Shown here: positions 1 through 5,047 of the stretch, piece by piece | Position numbering within the stretch: the stretch's first letter is position 1 | Layout: every line of letters begins with the position of its first letter | Source of the DNA: Treponema sp. | GTDB taxonomy: Bacteria > Spirochaetota > Spirochaetia > Treponematales > Breznakiellaceae | NCBI GenBank assembly: GCA_031273835.1 | Contig: JAISRD010000192.1 | Coordinates: 1-5,057, forward strand | Reading direction: 5' to 3' | DNA length: 5,057 nucleotides | The notes under the pieces: model-generated | Told to the model about the DNA's origin: nothing | The model's input: only the letters and a program-made list of their open reading frames with translations | Database searches by the model: none | Position numbers and translations under genes: made by a program

Positions 1-203
1 TCCGGCCCCGGGCTGAGAAAGCTCTCCTTAAAGCGGTCCCAGGCGAGAAACCGCTCCGCGGCGAGGGACCGCACCCCGGTTTCAAGGCAGGCCTTGCGGG
101 CCCAGGCCGAGGATACCGTTTCCGAGGGAAACACAAAGCGGGCGGCGGGGTTTTTTATTTCTTCCCCGATGATTTGCAGAACCGGTCTTGAAAGCGGCTT
201 CAT
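1..203 (-). CDS. N-terminal part of a conserved protein, possibly AddB-like PD-(D/E)XK nuclease (cut by window edge)
   Basis: Sixty-seven codons are visible, starting at the ATG at 203 and running off the left edge. The protein begins MKPLSRPVLQIIGEE and continues with blocks FVFPSETVSSAWARK and AAERFLAWDRFKES. The pattern 'FVFPSE..A..WARKA', then a short variable stretch and 'RF.AWD.FK', reminds me of the start of large spirochaete proteins annotated as PD-(D/E)XK-family or AddB-like nucleases, which act in double-strand-break processing. That link is recall of the family, not a search, and the catalytic C-terminal nuclease domain lies outside the window. The start is supported by a purine-rich AGGGGGA directly upstream, although its spacing to the ATG is short. 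It lies 25 bases after the stop of the Nim-like gene, so it is probably the third gene of a GNAT / Nim-like / nuclease-like operon. The reading frame is well supported; the function is tentative. Confidence 0.6.
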   Translation of the reverse strand, partial: MKPLSRPVLQIIGEEIKNPAARFVFPSETVSSAWARKACLETGVRSLAAERFLAWDRFKESFLSPGP

Positions 204-228
204 TCCCCCTGTCCCTGTGGTCCGTGGT

Positions 229-702
229 TCACGGCCGTTTTCTCCGCTTGCCGCTGATCTTTTCTATATGAATCTTCCATACCCCCGTGCGCCCGAGCAT
301 TTTGTCCGTTTCGGCCCGGAAGGCGTGCATGTTTTTCGGGGTAAAGCGCAGGCTCACGGCCCTCAGGCCGCGTATCTTTTCCTCATCGCTTAGGACTTCC
401 CGGGGGGCGCCGAATACCAGGGCGGATTCGTAGACCACGGTAAAGTGGTCCTCGGGGAATTCGGCGGAACCCACGAAGCTTACGCAGACCCTGTCCCCGG
501 CGCGGAGGTTGTCGATCTTATGGCCCTCAGGGGCGCAGTGAAAGTAAAGATCCTCCCCCTCCCGGGCAAAGGAAAGGGGGACGCCGTAGGGGGCGCCGTC
601 GCTGTCCACGGTAGACAGGACCCCGTAGGGCGCTCTGTCCACCACCGCCAGGGCCTCTTCCCTGGATATTTCACGGTCCTTTCTCCTCATCTCGTAGCGC
701 AC
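229..702 (-). CDS. Pyridoxamine 5'-phosphate oxidase-fold flavoprotein, Nim-like (putative nitroimidazole reductase family)
   Basis: A 157-residue protein with the full layout of the Nim-like branch of the PNPOx split-barrel family, which binds flavin or related cofactors; some members reduce 5-nitroimidazoles. Visible marks are MRRKDREIS near the start (residues 5-13), the first barrel strands YGVLSTVDSDGAPYGVPLSF (26-45), DLYFHCAPEGHKIDNLR (51-67) with the conserved G-H-K-x-x-N cofactor-binding region, a central YESALVFG strand (91-98), and a C-terminal WKI.IEKISGKRRKR tail. The length is normal. The GTG at 702 is chosen because AAGGGGGG sits about six bases upstream and overlaps the TAA stop of the GNAT gene, which suggests coupled translation. 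An internal ATG at 690 fits the usual family start 'MRRKD' but has no good ribosome site. The gap to the GNAT gene is 11 bases. Family assignment is firm; the substrate is unknown and nitroimidazole resistance is not shown. Confidence 0.9.
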   Translation of the reverse strand: MRYEMRRKDREISREEALAVVDRAPYGVLSTVDSDGAPYGVPLSFAREGEDLYFHCAPEGHKIDNLRAGDRVCVSFVGSAEFPEDHFTVVYESALVFGAPREVLSDEEKIRGLRAVSLRFTPKNMHAFRAETDKMLGRTGVWKIHIEKISGKRRKRP

Positions 703-713
703 GGCGGCCCCCC

Positions 714-1196
714 TTACAACAAAAGTTCCCAGTATTCCACGTCAAGCCATTTCCCCAGTTTGAAGCCCACCTCGTTAAAGACGGCGATCCTTTTGAAACC
801 GAATTTTCTATGCAGGGCCGCGCTCCTTTCGTTGGGAACGGTTACGGCGGAGATAAGGGCGTGGAGCTCCGTCTCTTTGAGGGCCCCGATAAGATGACCG
901 AAGAGTTCCGTCCCCAGGCCCCTTCCCTCAAGGCCCCGCTTAAGGTAGACGGTCGCCTCCGCGGAAAAACGGTAGGCGCTGCGATCCCTCCACTTGTTCG
1001 CGTAGGCGAAACCGCGGAGTTCCCCCCCTTCCCAGGAAGTAAAAAAAGGATAGGCAGCCCCGATTCCGGCGACGCGCCCTTCCATTTCCTCCACCGTGAC
1101 GGGGGTTTCCTCGAAGGTAACCGCCCTTTCCCTGACATAGTAGTTGTAGATTGAACAGAGGGCCGCCGCGTCGGCGGGTTCGGCGGTACGGATCAT
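714..1196 (-). CDS. GNAT N-acetyltransferase, phosphinothricin / methionine-sulfoximine acetyltransferase (PAT/MnaT) type
   Basis: A 160-residue cytosolic enzyme that should transfer acetyl from acetyl-CoA to the amino group of a small amino-acid-like substrate. It carries the subfamily's successive marks: IRTAEPADAAALCSIYNYYV at the start, AVTFEETPVT (25-34), GFAYANKWRDRSAYRF (62-77), the acetyl-CoA-binding loop GLEGRGLGTELF (88-99), NERSAALHRKFGF (122-134) and the diagnostic ending EVGFKLGKWLDVEYWEL (142-158). Relatives acetylate phosphinothricin, methionine sulfoximine or methionine sulfone and are often annotated pat, bar, mnaT or yncA; the true substrate here is unknown. The ATG at 1196 is chosen because GAGGAGGT lies four bases upstream and the family start follows at once; the same frame stays open to 1283 but that extension is not family-like. 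It is the first gene of the minus-strand operon and diverges from the EamA transporter gene. Confidence 0.92.
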   Translation of the reverse strand: MIRTAEPADAAALCSIYNYYVRERAVTFEETPVTVEEMEGRVAGIGAAYPFFTSWEGGELRGFAYANKWRDRSAYRFSAEATVYLKRGLEGRGLGTELFGHLIGALKETELHALISAVTVPNERSAALHRKFGFKRIAVFNEVGFKLGKWLDVEYWELLL

Positions 1197-1200
1197 ACAA

Positions 1201-1208
1201 ACCTCCTC
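1201..1208 (-). promoter_or_regulatory. Strong ribosome binding site of the GNAT gene
   Basis: GAGGAGGT on the minus strand ends four bases before the ATG at 1196. It is the strongest Shine-Dalgarno sequence in the window and decides the start over the longer open frame that reaches 1283. Confidence 0.85.
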
Positions 1209-1216
1209 AAGCGGGC

Positions 1217-1245
1217 CGGTTCCGGAATCCGGCGTTTTGGAACCG
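1217..1245. repeat. Inverted repeat in the GNAT / EamA divergent region
   Basis: Arms CGGTTCC (1217-1223) and GGAACCG (1239-1245) are exact reverse complements, separated by 15 bases. A second dyad, CCGGA-A-TCCGG (1222-1232), overlaps the left arm. The repeat lies between the possible -10 box and the ribosome site of the GNAT gene, so it could be an operator or a hairpin in the leader transcript. In a GC-rich region a repeat this short may also be chance. Confidence 0.4.
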
Positions 1246-1250
1246 CCTCT

Positions 1251-1261
1251 ACTATATACCA
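1251..1261 (-). promoter_or_regulatory. Possible extended -10 promoter element of the GNAT operon
   Basis: On the minus strand the string TGGTATATAGT contains an extended -10 (TG-n-TATATA) and, offset by two bases, TATAGT, which is one base off the TATAAT consensus. I see no good -35 box at 15-18 bases. This A+T-rich patch is the only promoter-like stretch in the 93-base divergent region, so it may also serve the transporter on the plus strand. Weak support. Confidence 0.3.
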
Positions 1262-1289
1262 GAACTAAAACATCCGCTACCATGGTTTT

Positions 1290-2297
1290 ATGCCTGCCTT
1301 CTTAAACGGGCCCCCGGGGGAAGGTCCCGCCCCCCGGAAACGGGCCGGGGCCCTGGCCGCCAATCTGGCCTGCGTGTTCTTTTGGGGTTTTTCCTTTATT
1401 TCGATAAAAGAGACTGTTTCCGTTTTTCCCCCCATGACCCTGGGGGCCCTCCGTTTTGCCGTCGCCCTCGTTCCTCTGTGGTTCATGATGATACGGCTCT
1501 GTCCCGGCGAGAAGTTCACCCTCGGGGATTTTCCCTTCCTCGCCGGTTCGGGCCTGACGGGGGTTACCTTTTACTTTTTCTGCGAGAATAACGGCGTGGC
1601 CCTGGTCAGCGCTTCGGAGGCTTCCATCATCGTGGCGGCCATTCCGGTATTGACGATGATCACCGAATGGATCGCGGGCCGGGTAAAACGAAGGCCGCCG
1701 GGGGATCCGGCGCGGCCCGGTTCGGGCCTTAGGGCCCGGCATTGGCTGGGGGCGCTTATCTCCATCGGAGGGGCCGCCCTGACGGCGGGGGTTTCCCTTT
1801 CCGTGTCGGGAAATAACGGGGGCTATCTTTTTATGGGAGGCGCCGCCCTGTGCTGGGTCGCCTACGGTTTCCTTACCAGGCCCCTCTTCGGAGCGCCGGG
1901 GACCTCCTCCGGGGGGTCAAACAGGGGACATTCCCGCTTTTTCATCGTGTTTTGGCAGAATCTCTTCGGTTTTATCGGCTTTCTTCCGTTTGCCCTGTTG
2001 GAATACCCCCGCTGGGGGAAGCCGGACCTGCCCGCGGCGCTGCACGTACTTTTTCTCGGCCTGTGCTGTTCCGCCCTGGGGTACCTCTTCTACGCTTATT
2101 CACTGGAGCTGCTCGGCGTTTCGGTATCCTCGGTGTTTATCAACCTTATCCCCGTGGTAACGGTCATAGCGGGTTTTTTTATACTGGGAGAGCGGCTCAC
2201 GGTTTCGCAGGGTCTCGGGGCCCTGCTGGTAATAGGCGGGGTTTACCTCGCCGTTTTGCCTGAAAAGCCCGCCCCCCCGGGGAGGCCCCGCGAATGA
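1290..2297 (+). CDS. EamA/DMT-family transporter (ten transmembrane helices)
   Basis: A 335-residue inner-membrane protein with the two-fold EamA repeat of the drug/metabolite transporter superfamily, likely exporting or importing a small metabolite of unknown identity. Ten hydrophobic segments are visible near residues 20-39, 48-68, 80-98, 103-125, 150-170, 177-195, 217-237, 248-270, 275-297 and 300-322. Family marks include FFWGFSFISIK in helix 1, LGALRF in helix 2, ALVSASEASIIVAAIPVL in helix 4, and VSSVFINLIPVVTVIAGFFI with LGERL and LGALLVIGGVYL at the end. A long, basic, proline-rich loop (about 128-149) joins the halves, and both tails are proline-rich. The ATG at 1290 is the only usable in-frame start before helix 1 but has no Shine-Dalgarno sequence. 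The gene stands alone: it diverges from the GNAT operon and its stop lies 5 bases from that of the convergent LRR gene. Confidence 0.92.
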   Translation: MPAFLNGPPGEGPAPRKRAGALAANLACVFFWGFSFISIKETVSVFPPMTLGALRFAVALVPLWFMMIRLCPGEKFTLGDFPFLAGSGLTGVTFYFFCENNGVALVSASEASIIVAAIPVLTMITEWIAGRVKRRPPGDPARPGSGLRARHWLGALISIGGAALTAGVSLSVSGNNGGYLFMGGAALCWVAYGFLTRPLFGAPGTSSGGSNRGHSRFFIVFWQNLFGFIGFLPFALLEYPRWGKPDLPAALHVLFLGLCCSALGYLFYAYSLELLGVSVSSVFINLIPVVTVIAGFFILGERLTVSQGLGALLVIGGVYLAVLPEKPAPPGRPRE

Positions 2298-2302
2298 CGC
2301 CC

Positions 2303-3838
2303 TTAGGGGTTTATCATGCCGGCGTAATCCTTCCAGCCCTTCGCCTGCCGGTAGGCGTTAAGGGCGGCGGGGGGAACGTAAATTCCGCCGCGCCAGGCCT
2401 CGTCGAAGAGTAAAAAATTCGACTCAAGTTCCGGCGGACGGAGGGCGTCGAGGGTTATGATGCCCAGCCGGGGACAGCCGTCAAAGACCCCGCCTCCGAT
2501 GCCGGCCACCTCCCCCGGTATGTTTATGGCGTTCAGGTCGGAACAGCCCGCGAAGGCCCGTTCCCCGAGGGTCTTAAGGTCCCCGGGTAAGGTTATCGAA
2601 CTAAGGGCGGAAGCGCCCGCGAAGGCATAGGGGCCGATACGGATAATACCCTCCGGCATATTCCAGCTCAAGGGCCTTTGCGCTTTCTTTTCCGTTTTAC
2701 CGTTTCCGAAGCCGAAGGACCGGGCCCTTTTGGGGACCGCCGTATAGCCTGCAGGATACGCGATAAGGGCGGTGAAATCCTTATCATAAAGGATGCCGTC
2801 CCGGCCGGCAAAGAATTTATTGCCCCCGGCGGCCTCTATCTCCGTCAGTTTCTCACAGAAGGCAAAGGCCCCATCCCCGATGTGAATAACCTTGCCGGGT
2901 ATTTTTATTTCGGGAAGGGAGGAACAGCCGTAGAAGGCCTTCTCGCCGATATGGGTGAGATTGCCGGGTATTTTTATTTTGCCGAGGCGGGAGCAGCGGT
3001 AAAAGGCCCGGTTCCCGATGTGGGTAACCTTGCCGGGTATACTGTAGGACGGTGAATTTTTCGCCGCCGGGTACGCGACGAGGGTGTCGAGGTCCTTGCT
3101 GAACAACACCCCGTTCCGGTGGGTGAAAAATTCATTGCCTTTGGATACCTGTATTGACTCAAGCCTCCCGCAGGCGGCAAAGGCCCCGGCGCCGATATTG
3201 ACAACCCCCTCGGGTATGTTTATCGAGGTGATACCGGAACAGCCGTAAAAGGCCTCGTAACCGATGGATCTGAGCCCCCCCGGCAGGTTTATCGAAACAA
3301 GGGAGGAACAGCCGTAAAAGGCCCGCTCCCCGATGGAGGCGAGCCCCCCCGGCAGACTTATTGAGGTAAGGGAGGAACAGCCGTAGAAGGCCGCATAACC
3401 GATGGAGCTGATCCCCGCGGGCAGGCTTATCGAAATAAGGGAGGAACAGCCGTAGAAGGTCCAATCCCCGACGGCGCCGACCCTGCCGGGTATCTTTATT
3501 GAACTAAGGGAGGAACAGCCGTAGAAGGCCCCGGCGCCGATAAAACTCACCCCCTCCGGTATTTCTATTGAGGTAAGGGAGGAACAGCCGTAGAAGGCCT
3601 CGCTGCCGATGGCGCTAATCCCCTCCGGTATGGTTATGGAACTGATACCGGAGCCGTAAAAGGCCCTTCTCCCAATCGCGTTTATGCCCAAATTGCCGGG
3701 AATAAGCACCGCCGCCGCCCTGCCGTGGTACTTTACCAATACCCCGTTTTTCAGCTCAAAGTCTTCCACCGTCTGGGCCCCGGCGGCAAAACAAAGGACC
3801 GTCAGGAAAAAAAACAGAACCGCAATGCGTTTATCCAT
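2303..3838 (-). CDS. Exported BspA-like leucine-rich-repeat protein (LRR_5 type)
   Basis: A 511-residue protein. Residues 1-21 form a Sec signal peptide (MDKR, hydrophobic core, AGA before Q22), so it should act outside the cytoplasm; Cys16 is not in a convincing lipobox. Fourteen repeat starts of the BspA type follow from residue 59, consensus AFYGCSSL.SI.IP.G...IG.. in 23 residues. Units 1-7 lie at 59-218. Units 8 and 11 carry extra modules with N.FF..R.G.L..KD...L.AYPA (about 235-259 and 340-364), and unit 11 has a further basic linker. The end, GGIYVPPAALNAYR followed by GWKDYAGMI, is the typical C-terminal cap. Relatives are surface proteins that bind host molecules or other cells; the ligand here is unknown. 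The ATG at 3838 is chosen for the signal peptide although no ribosome site precedes it; the frame stays open to a TTG at 3910. It converges on the EamA gene, 5 bases away. Confidence 0.93.
   Translation of the reverse strand: MDKRIAVLFFFLTVLCFAAGAQTVEDFELKNGVLVKYHGRAAAVLIPGNLGINAIGRRAFYGSGISSITIPEGISAIGSEAFYGCSSLTSIEIPEGVSFIGAGAFYGCSSLSSIKIPGRVGAVGDWTFYGCSSLISISLPAGISSIGYAAFYGCSSLTSISLPGGLASIGERAFYGCSSLVSINLPGGLRSIGYEAFYGCSGITSINIPEGVVNIGAGAFAACGRLESIQVSKGNEFFTHRNGVLFSKDLDTLVAYPAAKNSPSYSIPGKVTHIGNRAFYRCSRLGKIKIPGNLTHIGEKAFYGCSSLPEIKIPGKVIHIGDGAFAFCEKLTEIEAAGGNKFFAGRDGILYDKDFTALIAYPAGYTAVPKRARSFGFGNGKTEKKAQRPLSWNMPEGIIRIGPYAFAGASALSSITLPGDLKTLGERAFAGCSDLNAINIPGEVAGIGGGVFDGCPRLGIITLDALRPPELESNFLLFDEAWRGGIYVPPAALNAYRQAKGWKDYAGMINP
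3185..3664 (-). repeat. Tandem 69-bp coding repeats of the LRR gene
   Basis: Seven consecutive LRR units lie here. Units 2-7 (3185-3598) are each exactly 69 bp. The plus-strand string GGGAGGAACAGCCGT recurs at 3301, 3370, 3439, 3508 and 3577, a perfect 69-base period, with a variant at about 3232. Each unit encodes AFYGCSS plus a more variable second half. Unit 1 (3599-3664) is 66 bp. The DNA match is strongest over AFYGCSS and weaker in the rest of the unit. Confidence 0.92.
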
Positions 3839-3845
3839 ATTAACG

Positions 3846-3875
3846 TATATCGGCAAATAGGCGCGATCATTTGAA
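3846..3875 (-). promoter_or_regulatory. Possible promoter of the LRR gene
   Basis: On the minus strand TTCAAA (3875-3870) and GATATA (3851-3846) are separated by 18 bases. The second box ends seven bases before the ATG at 3838, so transcription from it would start at or next to the start codon, consistent with the absence of a ribosome site. Each box matches the consensus only moderately. Confidence 0.25.
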
Positions 3876-3889
3876 TGAAACGCGCGCCT
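3859..3889. repeat. Nested inverted repeat between the LRR and small membrane genes (candidate operator)
   Basis: Outer arms AGGCGCG (3859-3865) and CGCGCCT (3883-3889) are exact reverse complements. Inside them TCATT (3867-3871) and AATGA (3874-3878) form a second dyad around TG. The element overlaps the possible -35 box of the LRR gene and ends four bases before the possible -35 box of the divergent small gene, the position expected of a shared operator. It could also fold in the transcript. No run of T follows on either strand, so it is not a terminator. Confidence 0.5.
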
Positions 3890-3892
3890 CCC

Positions 3893-3921
3893 TTGAAAAT
3901 TCATCCCCAAAGGGCCATACT
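3893..3921 (+). promoter_or_regulatory. Possible promoter of the small membrane-protein operon
   Basis: TTGAAA (3893-3898, one base off the -35 consensus) is followed after exactly 17 bases by CATACT (3916-3921, two bases off the -10 consensus); TACTAT overlaps it at 3918. Transcription would begin near 3928, the A of the chosen ATG, implying a leaderless or nearly leaderless message. No Shine-Dalgarno sequence is seen at usable spacing. Confidence 0.4.
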
Positions 3922-3927
3922 ATACCC

Positions 3928-4227
3928 ATGGACCCGGGAAAGATTGTTTACATTTCCAGTTGTTTAAGTACCGGCGCCCTGGCCGCCTTTTTTGCCATCA
4001 TACTGTGGTCAAAAACCAGGGATACGGCCTGGATGCTCGTGGTTATAGGGACTTTGGCGGCCTATGTGGAGACGGTACACACCATCCTTACCATGTTCGG
4101 CATCACGGAGCCCCGGCTGACCCTGGGTTCCGTGTCCCTGACGACAATAATACTGCCCAATCTTAAGATGGGATTCTTTATCGCCGCCTTTGTGGTAATG
4201 GTGATACGTAAACTGCGGTACCGTTAA
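3928..4227 (+). CDS. Small three-helix membrane protein of unknown function
   Basis: A 99-residue protein, MDPGKIVYISSCL to RKLRYR. Three hydrophobic segments are visible, at about 6-27, 34-57 and 70-93; the third contains a polar LPNLK break. Short basic stretches (SKTRD after helix 1, RKLRYR at the end) suggest those ends face the cytoplasm. I do not recognise a named family; it resembles small conserved membrane proteins of treponemes. The ATG at 3928 is preferred because the upstream continuation of the frame to a TTG at 3871 encodes a polar stretch unlike a membrane-protein start and crosses the inverted repeat. It is followed after 32 bases by another small membrane gene, so the two are probably one transcript, and it is divergent from the LRR gene. 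No catalytic motif is visible. Confidence 0.75.
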   Translation: MDPGKIVYISSCLSTGALAAFFAIILWSKTRDTAWMLVVIGTLAAYVETVHTILTMFGITEPRLTLGSVSLTTIILPNLKMGFFIAAFVVMVIRKLRYR

Positions 4228-4259
4228 GGGTTTTCCGCAACGGGGTTTTTGGAGGAAAG

Positions 4260-4463
4260 ATGAAGGCTTTACTTTTCGGTTTGATCCTGCTTGCCGCCGC
4301 CGGATTTGGAGTGTATTTCTGGGGGGATCAGGTGTTGGTTTTTCTCCGGGGCGGGCTTCCGGTGGCGGCCCTGCTCATCGGCCTTTTGGCCCTTTTTATC
4401 GGCATAGCCGATCTTAAAGACCGGGCGGCGGCGAAAAAAGAGGAAGAAGAAAAAGCGGAGTAA
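4260..4463 (+). CDS. Small two-helix membrane protein with charged C-terminal tail, unknown function
   Basis: A 67-residue protein. Hydrophobic segments cover about residues 4-21 and 33-50, joined by a short loop with DQ and R (22-32), and are followed by a strongly charged tail DLKDRAAAKKEEEEKAE that is probably cytoplasmic and helical. The start is well supported by GGAGG at 4251-4255, four bases before the ATG. This strong ribosome site contrasts with the absence of one on the preceding gene. It probably shares a transcript with the 99-residue membrane protein 32 bases upstream. I do not recognise a family. A structural or regulatory role beside a membrane complex is conceivable, but nothing in the sequence names a partner. 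Confidence 0.78.
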   Translation: MKALLFGLILLAAAGFGVYFWGDQVLVFLRGGLPVAALLIGLLALFIGIADLKDRAAAKKEEEEKAE

Positions 4464-4566
4464 TCCGATGGGCGTCCGGTATCGGATGAACCGCAGACTC
4501 ATTTCATCAAACTCAGGGCCAGAATGATCCGGCGGTTCGACAGTTTCAGAATAAGTTCCGCTGAAA
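4464..4566. repeat. Cluster of three short inverted repeats in the spacer between convergent genes
   Basis: The 117-base spacer (4464-4580) holds no convincing gene. It contains TCCGAT/ATCGGA (4464-4469 and 4481-4486, starting right after the TAA of the 67-residue gene), GAACCGC/GCGGTTC (4488-4494 and 4532-4538) and TTTCAG/CTGAAA (4544-4549 and 4561-4566). The first is placed like a terminator stem, but no run of T follows it, so an intrinsic terminator is not established. All arms are only 6-7 bases. Confidence 0.35.
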
Positions 4567-4580
4567 AACGCTAAACGTCC

Positions 4581-5047
4581 CTATTTCAACAGTATCTTAA
4601 CGGGCTTAATTTTACGAACCAATAGGGAAAACAAAAGGCAGACCACAAATGTCAGCATTGCGGCGATTGTACATTTTATCATCGGCGTTATTATCCATGT
4701 TCGTAATAACAAGGAGACGCTTATCAATATCGGGGCATGAAAAATATAGATTCCAAACGCGTTTTCCGCCGTTAGTTGGGTACATTTATTATTGATGTTA
4801 ATGTGTTTTTTGAAAAAGGATAGAATTCCAATAGGGAATACCCAGCCGAAAGATTCTCTCTTTAACAAACCCAAGGGGCCCTCGTTTAACCAGGGATCGT
4901 GAAGCCAAAAAAGCGGAAAGAAAAAAAAGCGCCCCCACAAACCATTCCTGCGTAAAGGATTGCAAGAATAATCACCAGCGAACGGAGATTATCCAAATAT
5001 ACTAAACGGGTATTTTCAGATGATTTATCCTTATTATTTTGGCCCAT
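4581..5047 (-). pseudogene. Decayed acyltransferase-3 (OafA-like) membrane acyltransferase gene
   Basis: Three pieces of one family are found in order but in three frames. The first starts at the ATG at 5047 (AAGGA just upstream) and reads into RLVYLDNLRSLVIILAIL, the classic start and first helix; its frame stops at 4888. The second, at about 4971-4830 in another frame, reads LFLQSFTQEWFVGALFFLS, then ASRSLVKRGPLGFVKERI and FRLGIPYW, matching the conserved region after helix 2 or 3. The third, at about 4840-4581 in the remaining frame, reads FFKKHI, then AENAFGIYIFHAPILI and ends VRKIKPVKILLK, matching the family's C-terminus. Intact relatives have about 350-400 residues; roughly 150 survive, so a short stretch after helix 1 and most of the central helices are missing. 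Such enzymes O-acylate surface sugars or other envelope molecules. The DNA is distinctly AT-richer than its neighbours, which suggests acquisition by transfer followed by loss. Confidence 0.85.

Noticed and set aside
94..393. Open plus-strand frame opposite the Nim-like and left-edge genes
   Set aside because: It is antisense to two well-supported genes, its product resembles no family, and such frames are common in GC-rich DNA.
2291..2310. Terminator between the convergent EamA and LRR genes
   Set aside because: Only a 3-4 bp CCC-TTA-GGG stem with a 3-base loop is visible, and it lies over the LRR stop codon; too weak to call.
2974..3464. Open alternative frames within the LRR gene, some with repeated peptides
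   Set aside because: The repeats are the 69-bp DNA units read out of frame; the true frame has a signal peptide and regular LRR consensus throughout.
3185..3664. Regularly spaced repeats suggesting a CRISPR array
   Set aside because: The period is exactly 69 bp, the 'spacers' are themselves similar and coding, and every unit translates to an LRR repeat in one frame.
3787..3838. Lipoprotein signal in the LRR protein (Cys16)
   Set aside because: The residues before the Cys are T-V-L; Leu at -1 is atypical even for spirochaete lipoboxes, and a normal AGA-Q cleavage site follows.
3805..3870. Short minus-strand leader frame starting MIAPICRYTLIW and overlapping the LRR start
   Set aside because: Its AGGGAGG lies about 17 bases from the ATG, too far for normal initiation, and the 22-residue product has no recognisable attenuator features.
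4269..4502. Minus-strand 77-codon frame over the 67-aa membrane gene
   Set aside because: It is antisense to a gene with a strong ribosome site, and its phenylalanine/arginine-rich product mirrors the Lys/Glu-rich tail of that gene.
4525..4550. tRNA-like GGCGGTTCGACAG string
   Set aside because: It resembles a T-loop, but the flanking bases cannot form a T-stem and no acceptor or anticodon arms are present.
4499..4570. Short minus-strand frame SAELILKLSNRRIILALS...K ending at 4499
   Set aside because: It looks protein-like and could be the tail of a lost gene, but it is only 23 codons between stops, has no start and matches no family I can name.
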